64,000 nt of DNA from Desulfobacca_B sp046538075 (GCA_046538075.1 JBKHJN010000009.1:1-64000), one strand, 5' to 3'. Positions 6,395 through 14,168 are shown, numbered from the stretch's first letter. A program made the numbers and translations. Notes: generated by a model from the letters alone, not told the origin.

Positions 6395-7147
6395 CTATTC
6401 TTTCCGGTTAATCAGGGCGGCTAAATAACCGGCGCCGAAGCCGTTGTCAATATTAACCACCGCGACGTTAGCGGCGCAGGAATTAAGCATCCCCAACAGG
6501 GCGGCCAGACCGGCGAAACTGGCCCCGTAACCCACACTGGTGGGCACGGCAATCACCGGGCGGTTTACCAGGCCCCCCACCACGCTGGGCAACGCCCCTT
6601 CCATACCGGCCACCACGACAAATACCGTGGCCTCCTGAAGTTTGTCCTGATAGGCCAATAGGCGGTGCAGGCCGGCTACACCCACGTCATAGATGGCTTC
6701 CACCCGATTGCCCATTAACCGGGCAGTTACCAGCGCCTCTTCGGCGACCGGGATATCTGAGGTCCCGGCCGAGATAACCAGGATCAAGCCCCGGCCGCGC
6801 TCCGGCACCGCTTCCGGACCCAGGGTCATCACCTGGGAATCTGGATAATACCGCGCCTCCGGGAAAAAGCCCTCGAGTTCAGCGGCCTTGTCTGCCTCCA
6901 GACGGGTCACCAACAGATGGTCGGACCGGGACCGCAGGGATTCTATGATGGCCTTGAGCTGGACCAGGCTTTTGCCTGATCCCAAGACCACCTCGGGAAA
7001 ACCCTGGCGCAACTGCCGGTGATGATCGACGTGGGCAAACCCCAGGCATTCAAAGGGCAGCGATTGCAGCCGCCGGACGGCCTCAGCCACACTGAGGCGA
7101 CCTTCTCTGACCTCTTCCAGAAGTTGCTGTAACTGTTTAAGCTCCAT
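6395..7147 (-). CDS. larB: Nickel-pincer cofactor biosynthesis protein LarB
   Basis: A 250-residue protein with the AIR-carboxylase (PurE-like) fold in its C-terminal half: I-S-A-G-T-S-D-I-P-V-A-E-E-A, Y-D-V-G-V-A-G-L-H-R, VVAGMEGALPSVVGGLV and P-T-S-V-G-Y-G. LarB carboxylates and hydrolyses the pyridinium ring of nicotinic acid adenine dinucleotide, the first step towards the nickel-pincer cofactor of lactate racemase and related enzymes. The N-terminal helix (LQQLLEEVREG) is normal for the family. The partners LarC and LarE are not in this window, so the pathway may be completed elsewhere. It is transcribed in the same direction as the flanking FAD and hpnI-like genes. Confidence 0.93.
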   Translation of the reverse strand: MELKQLQQLLEEVREGRLSVAEAVRRLQSLPFECLGFAHVDHHRQLRQGFPEVVLGSGKSLVQLKAIIESLRSRSDHLLVTRLEADKAAELEGFFPEARYYPDSQVMTLGPEAVPERGRGLILVISAGTSDIPVAEEALVTARLMGNRVEAIYDVGVAGLHRLLAYQDKLQEATVFVVVAGMEGALPSVVGGLVNRPVIAVPTSVGYGASFAGLAALLGMLNSCAANVAVVNIDNGFGAGYLAALINRKE

Positions 7148-7203
7148 AATTGTCCATGGTTTATATTTTTATGAATATCAACCTGCGTTTAAAAGGTTAA
7201 TTT

Positions 7204-7244
7204 GAGGGGAGGACCGGGGGATCGCCGGCCCCCGCCCTACCCCC
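7204..7244. repeat. GC-rich dispersed intergenic repeat, copy 1
   Basis: The segment GGGAGGACCGGGGGATCGCC, continuing with a C-rich arm, closely resembles the reverse complement of 23061-23102. It is internally self-complementary (CGGGGG with CCCCCG). It lies in the 118-base gap between larB and the hpnI-like gene. Confidence 0.5.
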
Positions 7245-7265
7245 AAGAGATATTTTTTTCCCTAA

Positions 7266-8420
7266 TCATGGCTGGGTTATGCGGACCAACTGGCCGGAAG
7301 GAGTTACCCGGTAGAACTCTCCCTGCCAATTCACCCGGTCCCCCAGGAAACTCAGCATCCACAGGCCAAAGGACAACAGGTCTTTCAGGGGCAACAGGGC
7401 CAGATAAGGCCAGGGCAGCCGGCCGTGGAGAAAGAGATGCTCCGATCCATAAGCCAGGAACAGACGCACAATCAAGGTGCTTATTAAGAGGCCGGTAGCC
7501 CACAGGGCCATGCCGCTGGCCAGCCAGGTGAGGAGGGCAAAGACCAGGGCGTGGGTAATGCCGTAGGCAAAATAACCTTTGGGGCGGCAAACCCGGTAAG
7601 TCCGGGCCCAGCGCAGCTGGTGGGCCAGATATCCCCGCCAGCTCTGCTTGCTGGTATGAGTTTCGACCACATAGGGGAGCAAATGGACCCGGTAGCCAAG
7701 TTGCGCTACCCGATGCCCCAACTGGTAATCATCGGCCAGATAATCGGCCAAAGGGGCCAGACCGCCGATTTCGGCCAGCACCTGCCGGGACAGGGCCAGG
7801 GTTGCTCCCAGGCCGAAGTTGATGCCCTCTACATAATAGGCCATTGCTACCGAGGGGATAAAATCGGCGCTGATCGATAGGGCCTCCAAGGCCGCGCCCC
7901 ACGATCGCACCGGCCCGGCCCGGTAGGGGCAGGTGACCAGCCCCACTTCAGGTTGATTGAGGGCACCGACCACTTGCTGGAGATAATCAGCTCCCACCTT
8001 GATATCGCTATCGGAAATTATTAAATAATCATAACGGGCCTGGGGTTCCAGTTGCCGCAGGGTGCTGATCTTGGGATTCAGCCCCAGGGTCTGGCCACAA
8101 ATGATAATATCGATATCTGCCTGCGGGTGGCTGGCCTGAAGGTCCTTTAGAAGGGGCACCACCGGGTCCTGGGGGTTGGCCACTCCGAACAATACCTGCA
8201 GCGGCCCTCCATAATTCTGGCGCAAAAAACTGGTCAGGCAACCATGGGTATCGGCATCCACCCCCCGGACCGGCTTGAGGAGGGTAACTCCAGGGCCTTT
8301 CGGGCTAAAAGAAGAGGGCAGGGATGTCCGCATAAACCAGGCCAGGGCCGCCAAGGCCAGAAGTTGATAAGCCAGAGCAGCCAGACCCAGGGCCAAAAAT
8401 AGATAAGTCACCACCGGCAT
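7266..8420 (-). CDS. hpnI: HpnI-like/ceramide glucosyltransferase-type glycosyltransferase (GT21)
   Basis: A 384-residue integral membrane glycosyltransferase. An N-terminal membrane segment (about 5-30) precedes the GT-A domain: V-T-L-L-K-P-V-R-G, I-I-S-D-S-D-I-K-V as the D-x-D region, D-D-Y-Q-L-G-H, and H-Q-L-R-W-A-R-T as the (Q/R)xxRW motif. Two or more hydrophobic segments follow (about 285-345). The GT21 family covers ceramide glucosyltransferase and the hopanoid enzyme HpnI, which adds N-acetylglucosamine to bacteriohopanetetrol. A bacterial context favours HpnI, but the hopanoid partners HpnK and HpnJ are not in the window, so the symbol is tentative. Confidence 0.75.
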   Translation of the reverse strand: MPVVTYLFLALGLAALAYQLLALAALAWFMRTSLPSSFSPKGPGVTLLKPVRGVDADTHGCLTSFLRQNYGGPLQVLFGVANPQDPVVPLLKDLQASHPQADIDIIICGQTLGLNPKISTLRQLEPQARYDYLIISDSDIKVGADYLQQVVGALNQPEVGLVTCPYRAGPVRSWGAALEALSISADFIPSVAMAYYVEGINFGLGATLALSRQVLAEIGGLAPLADYLADDYQLGHRVAQLGYRVHLLPYVVETHTSKQSWRGYLAHQLRWARTYRVCRPKGYFAYGITHALVFALLTWLASGMALWATGLLISTLIVRLFLAYGSEHLFLHGRLPWPYLALLPLKDLLSFGLWMLSFLGDRVNWQGEFYRVTPSGQLVRITQP

Positions 8421-8772
8421 CCGATAACCTTTCTAGCGAATTTATTATAAGGAATTGTTTTTGAAAATGGGAGTTGAAATAAGAAATACTTCGGTTATTG
8501 TTTATCAGACCTGGTTTGCCCAATTCTGGCGTTTTTCTCGAAATGTAGTTTCATTTGAAACTTAAAGCTTAAAAATAAAAACTGATAATTATTCTTTGCT
8601 ATTCCTTAGACGCTATGATAACCTTCCTAAAATTTTGTCCAGCTAAAATTTCTCTAAGGAAATTGGGTCGGGCCGCAAGATATCGGGGCAGGTTTTCCTG
8701 AGCAATCGCCCGGTATCCACGTAAGATCGAGGAACATAAATAAACTTTTGATAAAATGGTAAAGGAGGCTTT
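8421..8772. other. Divergent intergenic region, hpnI-like/thioredoxin-like
   Basis: No coding frame is convincing. It is AT-rich and holds a small palindrome (AGTTTC-ATTT-GAAACT near 8547-8562) and a longer inverted repeat (ATTCCTTAGA at 8601-8610 with TCTAAGGAAAT at 8653-8663). A TATAAT on the minus strand about 30 bases upstream of the hpnI-like start is a possible -10 box. No riboswitch was recognised. Confidence 0.5.
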
Positions 8773-9114
8773 ATGAGCGAGCAGATTAATTGGCTAGGGG
8801 ATTATCAGGCGGGTTTAGAGCAGGCCCAAGCGGATAATAAACCGTTGCTTTTGGAGCTATATATGGAGGGTTGTCCGCATTGTGCCCGACTGCATAAGGA
8901 GACCCACGCGGATCCTCAGGTAATTCAGAAGGTTAATGAAGGTTTCATTCCAGTTCGGTTGGAGGGCCGGTCCCATATGGATGTGGTCAATAAATTCGAG
9001 GTCAAAGGCGCTCCCACCACCCTCATTGTATCTCCCCAGGGCCAGGAGCAGCGTCGCATTGTCGGATTTCATGCGCCGTCTGACTACTTAAAGGAATTAG
9101 CTGCCGTGGCTTAA
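8773..9114 (+). CDS. Thioredoxin-fold protein with CPHC motif
   Basis: A 113-residue protein with a thioredoxin fold: L-L-L-E-L-Y-M-E-G-C-P-H-C-A-R-L holds the active-site pair, and G-A-P-T-T-L-I-V carries the cis-proline loop. CPHC is the DsbA-type dipeptide and makes the pair more oxidising than CGPC. No signal peptide is present, so it should act in the cytoplasm as a reductant, isomerase or peroxidase partner. ATG 8773 follows AAAGGAGG at 8761-8768. It is monocistronic; a decayed transporter fragment lies downstream. Confidence 0.88.
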   Translation: MSEQINWLGDYQAGLEQAQADNKPLLLELYMEGCPHCARLHKETHADPQVIQKVNEGFIPVRLEGRSHMDVVNKFEVKGAPTTLIVSPQGQEQRRIVGFHAPSDYLKELAAVA

Positions 9115-9154
9115 GCATGCTTTCTGCCCCCACTGCGCCGGGCTCCAGATTCCT

Positions 9155-9310
9155 GGGCTCGCCGCCGGGGTGGGGGCCATCATCTCCACCCTGAACATCA
9201 GTAATGTCACCATTGCTCTGCCTCAGTTGGCCGGGGATATACCAAGTTTGCTGCAGCAAATTTCCTGGGGGGCAGCAGCTTATCTCCCTGCTAACGCCTT
9301 GATTGCCTGA
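9155..9310 (+). pseudogene. EmrB/QacA-type drug exporter, N-terminal remnant
   Basis: The frame ending at TGA 9308-9310 reads T-L-N-I-S-N-V-T-I-A-L-P-Q-L-A-G-D-I, then Q-I-S-W-G-A-A-A-Y-L-P-A-N-A-L-I. This matches the first transmembrane helix and following loop of 14-helix major facilitator exporters (D-x-S-I-V-N-V-A-L-P-x-I-A-G-D-L, W-V-x-T-S-Y-L-L-A-N-A). No ATG precedes it sensibly, and the remaining 450 residues are absent. Confidence 0.55.
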
Positions 9311-9340
9311 AAGTCCTGACGGCCTGATTTCAATGGTTGC

Positions 9341-9407
9341 AACTTGGCCAAATTACCTTTTTGACCAGAGAAAGGAGGTTTTACTTTGCCTTTTAATTTG
9401 GCAAGTT
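9341..9407 (+). promoter_or_regulatory. Long inverted repeat overlapping a possible leader peptide
   Basis: AACTTGGCCAAATTA (9341-9355) pairs with TAATTTGGCAAGTT (9394-9407) apart from one bulged G. The loop carries AAAGGAGG (9371-9378) placed 7 bases before TTG 9386, which opens a seven-codon frame M-P-F-N-L-A-S ending at TAG 9407-9409. A strong ribosome-binding site held inside a stem-loop is suggestive, but the short frame could be chance. Confidence 0.3.
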
Positions 9408-9465
9408 AGAGAGAGGTTACCATTGATTAATCGATAAACCCGGCTTTAAATCGGCCCTTTTCCCC

Positions 9466-9495
9466 TTTACAGGCGGCAAGCCAGTGACTTATAAT
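9466..9495 (+). promoter_or_regulatory. Promoter for the D,D-carboxypeptidase gene
   Basis: TTTACA at 9466-9471 and TATAAT at 9490-9495 with an 18-base spacer. The predicted start near 9502 gives a leader of about 38 bases before ATG 9540. Confidence 0.6.
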
Positions 9496-9539
9496 AGACC
9501 ACCAAAAACCAGCAACTCCTGATGGGGGGAGGAGGAGAC

Positions 9540-10655
9540 ATGCCCCGTTGGATTATTGGCGTTATTTCCCACCTGGTTATCATTTATACCATTAGCCCAC
9601 TCTGGGCTCAATCGAACCTGCCGCTGTCTGCCAATTCCTGTGTGATCATGGATGCTGATACCGGCAAGGTATTGTTGAGCCGCAATTCTGATCTGTTACA
9701 CCCTCCAGCCAGTACCATTAAAGTAGCTACGGCCCTAATGGCGCTTAGCACCCTTGATTTGGATGATTCGGTAAAGGTGAGCCGCTATGCTGCGTCTGCT
9801 CCTCCTTCCAAGATTTATATCCGAGCCGGAAAAACTTATACGGTCCAAGACCTCCTCTATGGCCTTCTCCTCGGTTCCGGCAATGATGCGGCCCGGGCCC
9901 TGGCCGAGAAAATCTGCGGCACCGAAAGCCGGTTTGGCAAATATATGACCAAACGCGTCCGGGAGTGGGGGGCCTACCGGAGCAATTTTAAAAATGCCTC
10001 AGGGCTTCCGGCCGAAGACCAGTATTCCACTGCCCGGGACCTGGCCGTGATCATGCGGCGGGCCATGTTCAATCCAACTTTTGCCCGGATCATGGGCACT
10101 AAAAATTATGCCATCGGTGGTGGACAGAGGTTTTTCAATCATGACCGTTTCCTCTTTACCATCCCCTATGCGGTGGGGGGCAAGACTGGATATACCAGGG
10201 CCTCCCAGCATACCTATGTCGGGATGTTTGAAAATCGGGGGCGGCATATCATTATCTCGGTCATGGGCAGCAATAGTAAAAATAAGTGGGCGGACCGCCG
10301 GGTTTTGATTGAAAAAGGCTTTGCACTCTGCGGCACTCCCATAGCCCAGTTAGCCCCTTTGGAGGAGCAACTGCACCACCAAAAGTTGCGTTATGCTGGG
10401 CGCCAGCCAAAATCCCCGGCGAAGAAAAAGTACGTGAGGAAAAAGCCTGCCAGTAAGAAGTCCAAACGGGTAGCTCGCCGCCCCTCTAGCCAGGGAAACT
10501 CGGTAGTAAAAGCTTCAATCGTGTCGGTCAAAGATAAAAAAGTGAGGAGCCGGTCCTCTAGCTCCAAGCCCCAAATCCGCTCCAAAAATCGAAAACACAG
10601 CTCCGCCCGGGACCGGAATGTCAGTGCGCAGATCAGAGTTGCCAGAGAACCTTAA
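9540..10655 (+). CDS. D-alanyl-D-alanine carboxypeptidase (peptidase S11) with basic C-terminal tail
   Basis: A secreted penicillin-binding protein of about 371 residues. A signal sequence (I-I-G-V-I-S-H-L-V-I-I-Y-T-I-S ending at W-A-Q) precedes the S11 domain with all three active-site motifs: S-T-I-K (SxxK), S-G-N and K-T-G. It trims the terminal D-Ala of peptidoglycan pentapeptides in the periplasm. ATG 9540 is preferred over ATG 9522 because GGAGGAGGAG precedes it. The usual C-terminal PBP5 domain and amphipathic anchor are missing. Instead, about 95 residues rich in lysine, arginine and serine follow (for example PAKKKYVRKKPASKKSKRVA). MltD at 26888-28558 carries a similar tail. Confidence 0.9.
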   Translation: MPRWIIGVISHLVIIYTISPLWAQSNLPLSANSCVIMDADTGKVLLSRNSDLLHPPASTIKVATALMALSTLDLDDSVKVSRYAASAPPSKIYIRAGKTYTVQDLLYGLLLGSGNDAARALAEKICGTESRFGKYMTKRVREWGAYRSNFKNASGLPAEDQYSTARDLAVIMRRAMFNPTFARIMGTKNYAIGGGQRFFNHDRFLFTIPYAVGGKTGYTRASQHTYVGMFENRGRHIIISVMGSNSKNKWADRRVLIEKGFALCGTPIAQLAPLEEQLHHQKLRYAGRQPKSPAKKKYVRKKPASKKSKRVARRPSSQGNSVVKASIVSVKDKKVRSRSSSSKPQIRSKNRKHSSARDRNVSAQIRVAREP

Positions 10656-10661
10656 AGTTTT

Positions 10662-10916
10662 ATGGCCGGACTTTTTAAGAAAATCAAGAATCGTCCTACG
10701 GGCCAGCGGTATGTTATTTCAACTATTCGTAAAAGCGCCGACCTGTTTGAAACCGCAATATTTGCCGCTAATTTTCTGTACTTGCCGCGCAGCTTGAAGC
10801 ACCCGGAGTTAATCATCCATTCCGCCGATCTCCGGGAAGCTTGCCAGACCCACGAACGCCTAGCCCAGCGGCTGATAGTGGAATTACCGGGCCACATATT
10901 CCAGGACTATAGCTGA
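10662..10916 (+). CDS. Small hypothetical protein
   Basis: An 84-residue frame starting six bases after the carboxypeptidase stop. It has a basic start (L-F-K-K-I-K-N-R-P-T-G-Q-R-Y) and a mixed helical body. No known domain, signal peptide or membrane segment was recognised, and the ribosome-binding site is poor. It may be translationally coupled to the upstream gene. A minus-strand frame overlaps almost exactly but has no better signals. Confidence 0.4.
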   Translation: MAGLFKKIKNRPTGQRYVISTIRKSADLFETAIFAANFLYLPRSLKHPELIIHSADLREACQTHERLAQRLIVELPGHIFQDYS

Positions 10917-10984
10917 GCCGGGGTCAAAACCGCCCTGCCGGTTCCAGTTATAGCACTCCCGGTGAGCTTTGGCCTATAGTATCC

Positions 10985-11016
10985 CCTCGCCCCCAGAAGG
11001 GAGGGTTGGGGTGAGG
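10985..11016. repeat. GC-rich inverted repeat, intergenic
   Basis: CCTCGCCCC (10985-10993) pairs with GGGGTGAGG (11008-11016) through nine positions with one G-T pair. The loop carries GGGAGGGTT. It resembles the dispersed hairpin units at 7204-7244 and 23025-23102 in composition. It lies in the gap between convergent genes and could also act as a weak terminator. Confidence 0.45.
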
Positions 11017-11054
11017 AGGCTTAAAAATTTGTTTGGAGAAGGAATATAAAACCA

Positions 11055-11879
11055 CTATTGAGCGTCGCTTGGCGCTGATACTCCTAGGACTGCCAGGCGG
11101 GCCTGATTAGCTGCAGCCAGCATGGCCTCCCGGTCGAAGATCAGGGTCTGGCCGGCCTCCACCGCCAACACCGCGGCCTTGACTTCAATCATCACCTTGA
11201 TGGTATCCAGACCCACTGCCGGGACGTCAAAACGGAGATCCTGGCCCGGTTTACTCACCTTGACTACCACTGCCTTTTCCCCGGCCAGGCGGCCGCCGCG
11301 GCGGATAGTTTCATCAGTTCCTTCAATAGCCTCCAGGGCCACCACTGCCTGGCGCCGCACGACTACACACTGTCCAATGTCTAATTTGCCGATTTCTTTG
11401 GCAATCTGGAAGCCGTAGTCCACATCTTGCAGTTCTTCCGGAGTAGGTTGGCGGCGGCTGAGCAGTCCCGCCGGGGCCAGAAGTTCACCCAGAAACAGGG
11501 TGGAAGGGACGATGGTAATCCCGGCGCTTTCCAGTTCCTCAGCGACAGCCCGGAGAACACCGTCATCCCGGGCCCGGCCCACCCGGCGAATCAGATTGAT
11601 TGCCCGCCAGTCGGGTCGGAGCTGACTGAACAGACGGCCTTTGCTGATGCCGCCGGCCATCACCGCCTGCCGGACGCCGGCCGCCTGGAAGCAGCGGATG
11701 ATCCGCCCCAGCTGGCCCACGTAGACCCACTCCAGCCGGCTGACCAGATGGGCCAGGGCCGGGTCGGTCTCTCCATAATGGCCCACTGCGATCACCTCCA
11801 GCCCTTTTTTTCGGGCCGCCTGGGCGAAAAGCAGGGGAAATTGACTCCTACCCGCGATGAGACCGATTTTCTCGGACAT
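11055..11879 (-). CDS. lpxI: UDP-2,3-diacylglucosamine diphosphatase LpxI
   Basis: A 274-residue protein that fits the LpxI family along its whole length: an N-terminal I-G-L-I-A-G-R-S-Q-F-P, M-A-G-G-I-S-K-G-R, V-D-Y-G-F-Q-I-A-K-E-I-G, and the C-terminal catalytic region F-D-V-P-A-V-G-L-D-T-I-K-V-M. LpxI hydrolyses UDP-2,3-diacylglucosamine to lipid X and UMP. It replaces the unrelated LpxH of enterobacteria. Its ATG lies within the end of lpxA (32-base overlap), so the two are translationally coupled. It is the last gene of the envelope operon that begins upstream with lysS. LpxB is not in this window. Confidence 0.94.
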   Translation of the reverse strand: MSEKIGLIAGRSQFPLLFAQAARKKGLEVIAVGHYGETDPALAHLVSRLEWVYVGQLGRIIRCFQAAGVRQAVMAGGISKGRLFSQLRPDWRAINLIRRVGRARDDGVLRAVAEELESAGITIVPSTLFLGELLAPAGLLSRRQPTPEELQDVDYGFQIAKEIGKLDIGQCVVVRRQAVVALEAIEGTDETIRRGGRLAGEKAVVVKVSKPGQDLRFDVPAVGLDTIKVMIEVKAAVLAVEAGQTLIFDREAMLAAANQARLAVLGVSAPSDAQ

Positions 11880-12657
11880 CTACTGGGGCTAGACCTCGCT
11901 CTGAGGTTTCAATAAAGCGAAGCAGATTTTGGATTTCAGGTGAATCAGGAAGCTCTTGCCGAACTCGGACTATAGCCTCCTTCATATTAAGGCCGGAGAG
12001 AAACAATAGATTATAGGCGTTTTTCAGGATTTCCAGGAAGGTGCTGTCATAGCCGGCCCGTTTCAGGCCGACCAGATTGAGGCCGACCAGTTTGGCCCGG
12101 TTGCCCACCGCCATACAATAAGGAGGAACATCCCGGGCCACTGCTGAACAGCCGCCGATAAAGGCATAGGCGCCGATTTTGCAAAACTGATGCACTGCTG
12201 ATAAACCACCCAGGATGGCGTGATCCTCGACCGTGATATGGCCCGCCAGGGTGGCGGCATTGGACATGATGACGCCGTTGCCCACCTGGCAGTCGTGGGC
12301 CACGTGAGTATAGGCCATGAATAGATTGCCGCTGCCGATCCTGGTTATCCCGCCCCCGCCGGCCGTGCCCCGATGCAGGGTGGTAAATTCCCGGATCACA
12401 TTATCATCGCCGATCAGCAGATGGGATTCCTCCCCTTTGAACTTCAGATCCTGCGGCACCTCGCCAATGGAGGCAAACTGAAAGATCTGAACCCGAGCCC
12501 CAATGGTGGTGAAGTCCCTGATCACCACTTGGGGCCCGACCTGGGTCTCTGGCCCAATGCGGACCCGGCCGGCAATGATGCTATAGGGGCCGACGGTAAC
12601 GCGGTCAGCCAATTCTGCTCGACTATCGACTAGGGCGGTGGGGTGAATTTGGGGCAT
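11848..12657 (-). CDS. lpxA: Acyl-ACP-UDP-N-acetylglucosamine O-acyltransferase LpxA
   Basis: First enzyme of lipid A synthesis, attaching a 3-hydroxyacyl chain to UDP-GlcNAc. The left-handed beta-helix hexapeptide repeats run through residues 1-180. Catalytic histidine context is A-Y-T-H-V-A-H-D-C-Q-V-G-N, and the family G-L-N-L-V-G-L-K-R-A-G sits at the start of the C-terminal helical domain. The frame is open further upstream into fabZ (to 12729), but the ATG at 12657 begins the family's usual M-P-Q-I-H-P-T-A-L-V. About 269 residues matches the family. It lies between fabZ and lpxI with short or overlapping junctions. Confidence 0.96.
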   Translation of the reverse strand: MPQIHPTALVDSRAELADRVTVGPYSIIAGRVRIGPETQVGPQVVIRDFTTIGARVQIFQFASIGEVPQDLKFKGEESHLLIGDDNVIREFTTLHRGTAGGGGITRIGSGNLFMAYTHVAHDCQVGNGVIMSNAATLAGHITVEDHAILGGLSAVHQFCKIGAYAFIGGCSAVARDVPPYCMAVGNRAKLVGLNLVGLKRAGYDSTFLEILKNAYNLLFLSGLNMKEAIVRVRQELPDSPEIQNLLRFIETSERGLAPVDVRENRSHRG

Positions 12658-12661
12658 CAGC

Positions 12662-13120
12662 TCAGTTACCCTCCGCCTGACCCAACGCGGCCATAAATTC
12701 GCCTTCCGCCACCAGGGTCTCGTTGACAAAGGCCTTGCCTTGCATTTTCCATATCCTTTTGCCCCCGCGCAGGGTCTCCAGCTCCATGATGAGTTGATCG
12801 CCGGGAACGACTGGCTTGCGGAAGCGGACCTTGTCCATGCCCATAAAATAGTATAGTTGATTGTGGTGATGGGCCTGGGTGGACATATAAGCCAGCACCC
12901 CTCCCACCTGGGCCATGGCTTCGATAATCAGCACCCCGGGCATGATCGGGCGGCCGGGAAAATGGCCTTGAAAAAAGGGCTCGTTAAAAGTGACATTCTT
13001 CAAACCAACGATCTTTTTCCCAGGGATAATGGACACAATCCGATCCACCAATAGAAAGGGATACCGGTGGGGCAAGAAGCCCATTATTTCTTCTATCGCT
13101 ACTGAATCGGGGACGGTCAT
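12662..13120 (-). CDS. fabZ: 3-hydroxyacyl-ACP dehydratase FabZ
   Basis: A 152-residue hotdog-fold enzyme that dehydrates 3-hydroxyacyl-ACP in fatty acid elongation. The catalytic histidine lies in G-H-F-P-G-R-P-I-M-P-G and the glutamate in I-E-A-M-A-Q. The opening L-P-H-R-Y-P-F-L-L-V-D-R is typical. Its ATG overlaps the lpxD stop (ATGA at 13120-13117). Being encoded among lpx genes fits its role in balancing 3-hydroxyacyl-ACP between phospholipid and lipid A. Confidence 0.96.
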   Translation of the reverse strand: MTVPDSVAIEEIMGFLPHRYPFLLVDRIVSIIPGKKIVGLKNVTFNEPFFQGHFPGRPIMPGVLIIEAMAQVGGVLAYMSTQAHHHNQLYYFMGMDKVRFRKPVVPGDQLIMELETLRGGKRIWKMQGKAFVNETLVAEGEFMAALGQAEGN

Positions 13121-14166
13121 GAGCGGGACTCCTGGGTCACGGCGGTTTCCAAGGCCTCAATTCTTTTCTCTAAGTCTCTAATGGTTTTGTGGAGCTGGGG
13201 GAGCCGGGCCATAACTCCCATGATACGGAGAAATTCAGCATGGGGGCGAGCCGGGGAGCCGGTTACCGTCTGCCCAGCGGGGATCGAATGGGTAACCCCG
13301 GACTGGGCCCCGATACGGACTTGATCGCCGATCTCAATATGGCCCACCAAACCTACCTGTCCTGCCAACTGCACGTTTTTGCCGATGCGGGTTGAACCTG
13401 AGATCCCTACCTGGGCCACTACAATGGTATTTTCTCCGATCACCACATTATGGGCTACCTGGACCAGATTATCGATCTTAACCCCTCGACAGATGCGGGT
13501 TTCCCCCAGGGCGCCGCGATCAATGGTACAGTTGGCGCCGATTTCTACATCGTCTTCAATGACCACCGTGCCCAGTTGCGGAATTTTGACAAACACCTCA
13601 CCGTCCAGGGCAAAGCCGAAGCCATCGGAACCGATCACGGTGCCGCTGTGCACTATGACCCGCTGTCCCAGGCTGCAGCCCTCAAGGATGGTGACATTGG
13701 GGTAAATCAAGGTATCGGCCCCAATCCGGACCCGGTCTCCCAACACGGTGCCGGGCATCAGGGTGACCCGGTCTCCCAAGCAGACCTGGTTTCCCACCCA
13801 GACCTGTGGGGCAATTGACACCTCCTGGCCCAGACTGAGTTCTTGGCCCAAACAGGCGCGGTTGCTGATGCCGGGGCAGCGCCGCCGGGGAGGTGCGAAT
13901 ATCGCGGCAATCTTGGCATAGGCCAGATAGGGATCACCAGTAACGATTAAGGGGCGTTTAAGCTGGCTCCATTGCGGCGGGACCACAAAGGCTGCCGCTT
14001 TACTCTGCTCCGCCAAGCGTCCGTATCGCGCCTGGGTTATGAAGGTGATCTCATCCGGACCGGCCTGGTCTAAAGGGGCGATGCCACGCAGGCGCAGATC
14101 CGGCGGCCCCTGACATTCACCCCCTACCAGTTGGGCCAATTCCCCCAGGGTTTTTTCCATTGCCAA
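13117..14166 (-). CDS. lpxD: UDP-3-O-(3-hydroxyacyl)glucosamine N-acyltransferase LpxD
   Basis: A 349-residue protein adding the N-linked hydroxyacyl chain in lipid A synthesis. An N-terminal uridine-binding domain (E-I-T-F-I-T-Q-A-R-Y) precedes about ten hexapeptide repeats. The catalytic histidine region is V-Q-V-A-H-N-V-V-I-G, and a C-terminal helix (LHKTIRDLEKRIEALETAV) mediates trimer contacts and ACP binding. Length and domain order are normal. It sits between skp and fabZ with a gap of two bases and an overlap of four. Confidence 0.96.
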   Translation of the reverse strand: MAMEKTLGELAQLVGGECQGPPDLRLRGIAPLDQAGPDEITFITQARYGRLAEQSKAAAFVVPPQWSQLKRPLIVTGDPYLAYAKIAAIFAPPRRRCPGISNRACLGQELSLGQEVSIAPQVWVGNQVCLGDRVTLMPGTVLGDRVRIGADTLIYPNVTILEGCSLGQRVIVHSGTVIGSDGFGFALDGEVFVKIPQLGTVVIEDDVEIGANCTIDRGALGETRICRGVKIDNLVQVAHNVVIGENTIVVAQVGISGSTRIGKNVQLAGQVGLVGHIEIGDQVRIGAQSGVTHSIPAGQTVTGSPARPHAEFLRIMGVMARLPQLHKTIRDLEKRIEALETAVTQESRS

Positions 14167-14168
14167 CC

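Larger units (their letters stand above)
9311..9539. other. Upstream region of the D,D-carboxypeptidase gene
   Basis: Non-coding apart from a possible 7-codon leader (9386-9409). It contains an inverted repeat (9341-9355 with 9394-9407), a promoter at 9466-9495 and the GGAGGAGGAG ribosome-binding site before ATG 9540. Confidence 0.55.

Noticed and set aside
11122..11915. Long plus-strand open frames opposite lpxI
   Set aside because: They are complementary shadows of a conserved minus-strand gene, with no ribosome site and no protein-like motifs.
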